Shown: positions 5,501 through 6,002 of the stretch, piece after piece
How the letters are laid out: every line of letters begins with the position of its first letter
Position numbering within the stretch: the first letter of the stretch is position 1
NCBI GenBank assembly: GCA_017990305.1
Contig: JAGNOB010000134.1
Span: forward strand, 1 to 6,002
Length of the DNA: 6,002 nucleotides
Direction: 5' to 3'
From: Leucobacter sp.
Lineage (GTDB): Bacteria; Actinomycetota; Actinomycetes; Actinomycetales; Microbacteriaceae
Notes under the pieces: model-generated
Database searches by the model: none
Seen by the model: the letters and a program-made list of their open reading frames with translations, nothing else
Told to the model about the DNA's origin: nothing
Translations under genes and position numbers: made by a program

Positions 5501-6002
5501 ATCCGCAGCTGGTCGCTGCTGGCTCCGACGAAACGCTCGCGCTCGCTGCAGGCGACAACGCGGTGTGCACGATCGTGAACACCGCGAAGGCAGCACCACT
5601 TTCCGTCGAGAAGAGCGACGGTGCGGTTGAACAGCTCGCTGGTGGCGACTGGCAGATTGACTACACGATCGCAGTGAAGAACGACAGCCCGGTGCCCAGC
5701 AGCTACACCCTCACTGATACCCCGAAGCTTGGCGCTGGTTTCACAGTCAAGTCGACGAGTTGGCAGAACGCGGGCGGCGCCCCGGCGGCGAACACACCAA
5801 TTAAGGCAAACAGTACGGACACGTACACCTACCGTGTGATTGCATCATTTGACAAGGCCGTGGAGAAGCCGCAGCTGACCTGTGACGCGACAACCGGCGG
5901 GGCGTTCTTCAACACCGCGCACATCGCCTTCCCTGGCGGTGAAGACAGTGACACCGCCTGCGCCGAGCCTGGATCGCCGACCGTGGTGAAGACAGCGCTG
6001 CC
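2539..6002 (+). CDS. Secreted VWA-domain adhesin / pilus-tip-like protein, partial (C-terminus off the right edge)
   Basis: At least 1154 codons with no stop. Residues 1-45 are a signal peptide: basic start (MSRRGQQRKS), hydrophobic core at 26-40, cleavage probably after AFA45. Residues 47-150 are an acidic Pro/Ala/Glu-rich spacer. Residues 151-240 resemble a prealbumin-like module (GVTYSAYQ, TTDANGQCWMKVP, YLVKADAAPTGW). Residues 298-501 are a von Willebrand A domain with MIDAS residues D307-x-S309-x-S311, probably T388, and D414 (ITDG). A stalk follows: modules near 502-640, 641-761, 762-894 and 895-1018 resemble CnaB/SpaA-like folds; the one from 1020 resembles DUF11 (DYTIAVKN, YTLTDTP). 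The first four have Lys/Glu/Asn candidates for isopeptide bonds: K509/E581/N637, K650/E714/N755, K768/E817/N892, K902/E967/N1014. All 14 cysteines fall as one pair per module. In this class the VWA domain binds the ligand and the stalk projects it from the wall, usually through a sortase signal, not visible here. Ligand unknown. An upstream ATG at 2455 is less likely because the signal peptide starts at 2539. Confidence 0.9.
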   Translation, partial: MSRRGQQRKSVTPARSSRRRNIGRGFAMLVAAAVMYTGLPTAAFAAVDPPSIESSLESAVSDSPADLTPGEGGTAIPAPGDESGETAAPESPDEEGAEAPATPAPEAPVEESEEADAPDAPAAPAPLAAPLAAAPDQNGGPGKASNPSDNQIIINVSALSDRTGPIAVAGLSGVTYSAYQATSLTNQTQTTPTATCTTDANGQCWMKVPTRGNKSSSAGYLVKADAAPTGWELLPRLVTDNGLSVTTQSYSFYTGPANSKDSASARTIAVPGTKSDGTRTSTGNWATARANPQLDPVCGIDVALLVDLSGSVQNARAVQQVRDASSAVVNALAGTPSKIALHTFGNTSPAGGKSNGNMSLRSVATQEEATFVLNKAQGLTAPGTGEATNWDRGLWGLNPMASAGELDLVIMITDGMPTTYAGGGPDGTVTRFSTMENSIASANAIKSHGVGIIAVGVGAGISGAAENLRAISGPVAGQDYYQVKNWDDLAAQMKALSSKNCEGTVNVIKQVIPVGGTVADAEPRANWGFTATAPTASVRTDAKGSNFSTSAQGVTGSTGALGFRSSFEGTNQAGRKLSITESLTGQYSIVPQNGQNAVCTRTDTKKPVPVTNTGTATNPGFTVDPIQNATVSCVVYNQTQDLSAKLRVDKVWKIDADGDGKYEETTDPNVAPKSIPGLSASLQLSGNPGLPSGGVNFGQAIPNLALNSTVGVSEKVTGLPPLCTNTATFSPALDSGLTKLTKTSKQGVNEVTLTNTVTCEQPKLTLEKQLSHGQTPVTDWALDAVAPKGALPGPQGSSGAADATAPVTLGTNYALSEAPLTPEAEGYTQQWAPTGQAAWAANHKAGATGSWECVAATSVKDGVPTWGTSVVDGANGGVKAEAGEWLKCTAVNDPKPTLQLVKQVQIGDELQTVELGDDRWTLSAAWTAPGAGDEGAITPFPGEQKPVKGAGGVTATEVLPGDYSLSESAAQNGFDNGTEFSCVVNDDDPQLVAAGSDETLALAAGDNAVCTIVNTAKAAPLSVEKSDGAVEQLAGGDWQIDYTIAVKNDSPVPSSYTLTDTPKLGAGFTVKSTSWQNAGGAPAANTPIKANSTDTYTYRVIASFDKAVEKPQLTCDATTGGAFFNTAHIAFPGGEDSDTACAEPGSPTVVKTAL

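Noticed and set aside
1..6002. CRISPR arrays, tRNA or rRNA genes, transposase genes
   Set aside because: No evenly spaced repeats, no tRNA-like cloverleaf sequences and no transposase motifs were seen on either strand.

Overview
The window is high-GC DNA with actinobacterial character: GC-rich third codon positions, a three-gene cluster containing a DUF3817 membrane protein, and a large Gram-positive-style surface protein. A member of the Microbacteriaceae (Leucobacter-like) would fit, but that placement is inference from general resemblance, not from a search.

Left part (1-2152, all minus strand): a compact cluster read from right to left. First is a small DUF3817-type membrane protein (1697-2152). 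Next is a long protein joining a complete pirin domain to a small C-terminal GNAT acetyltransferase domain (228-1673). Last is the N-terminal part of a Nudix hydrolase that leaves the window at base 1. The gaps are 23 bp and a 4-base start/stop overlap, so one transcript with translational coupling is likely. The three proteins share no obvious pathway; the grouping resembles housekeeping or metabolite-repair genes.

Middle (2153-2538): a 386-bp divergent intergenic region, visibly more AT-rich than the genes. It holds three separate inverted repeats (2252-2304, 2314-2329, 2360-2382) and a hairpin in the presumed leader (2480-2506). No convincing consensus promoter was found.

Right part (2539 to the end, plus strand): one open frame of at least 1154 codons with no stop, running off the right edge. 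It encodes a secreted, modular surface protein: signal peptide, acidic Pro/Ala/Glu-rich segment, a prealbumin-like module, a von Willebrand A domain with an intact MIDAS metal site, then a stalk of at least five immunoglobulin-like modules. All cysteines fall in pairs, one pair per module. The stalk modules also carry Lys/Glu/Asn (or Lys/Asp/Asn) positions expected of self-forming isopeptide bonds. This is the layout of a sortase-anchored adhesin or pilus-tip protein; the anchor, if present, lies outside the window. It is the most interesting item here, followed by the inverted repeats that precede it and the pirin-GNAT fusion.
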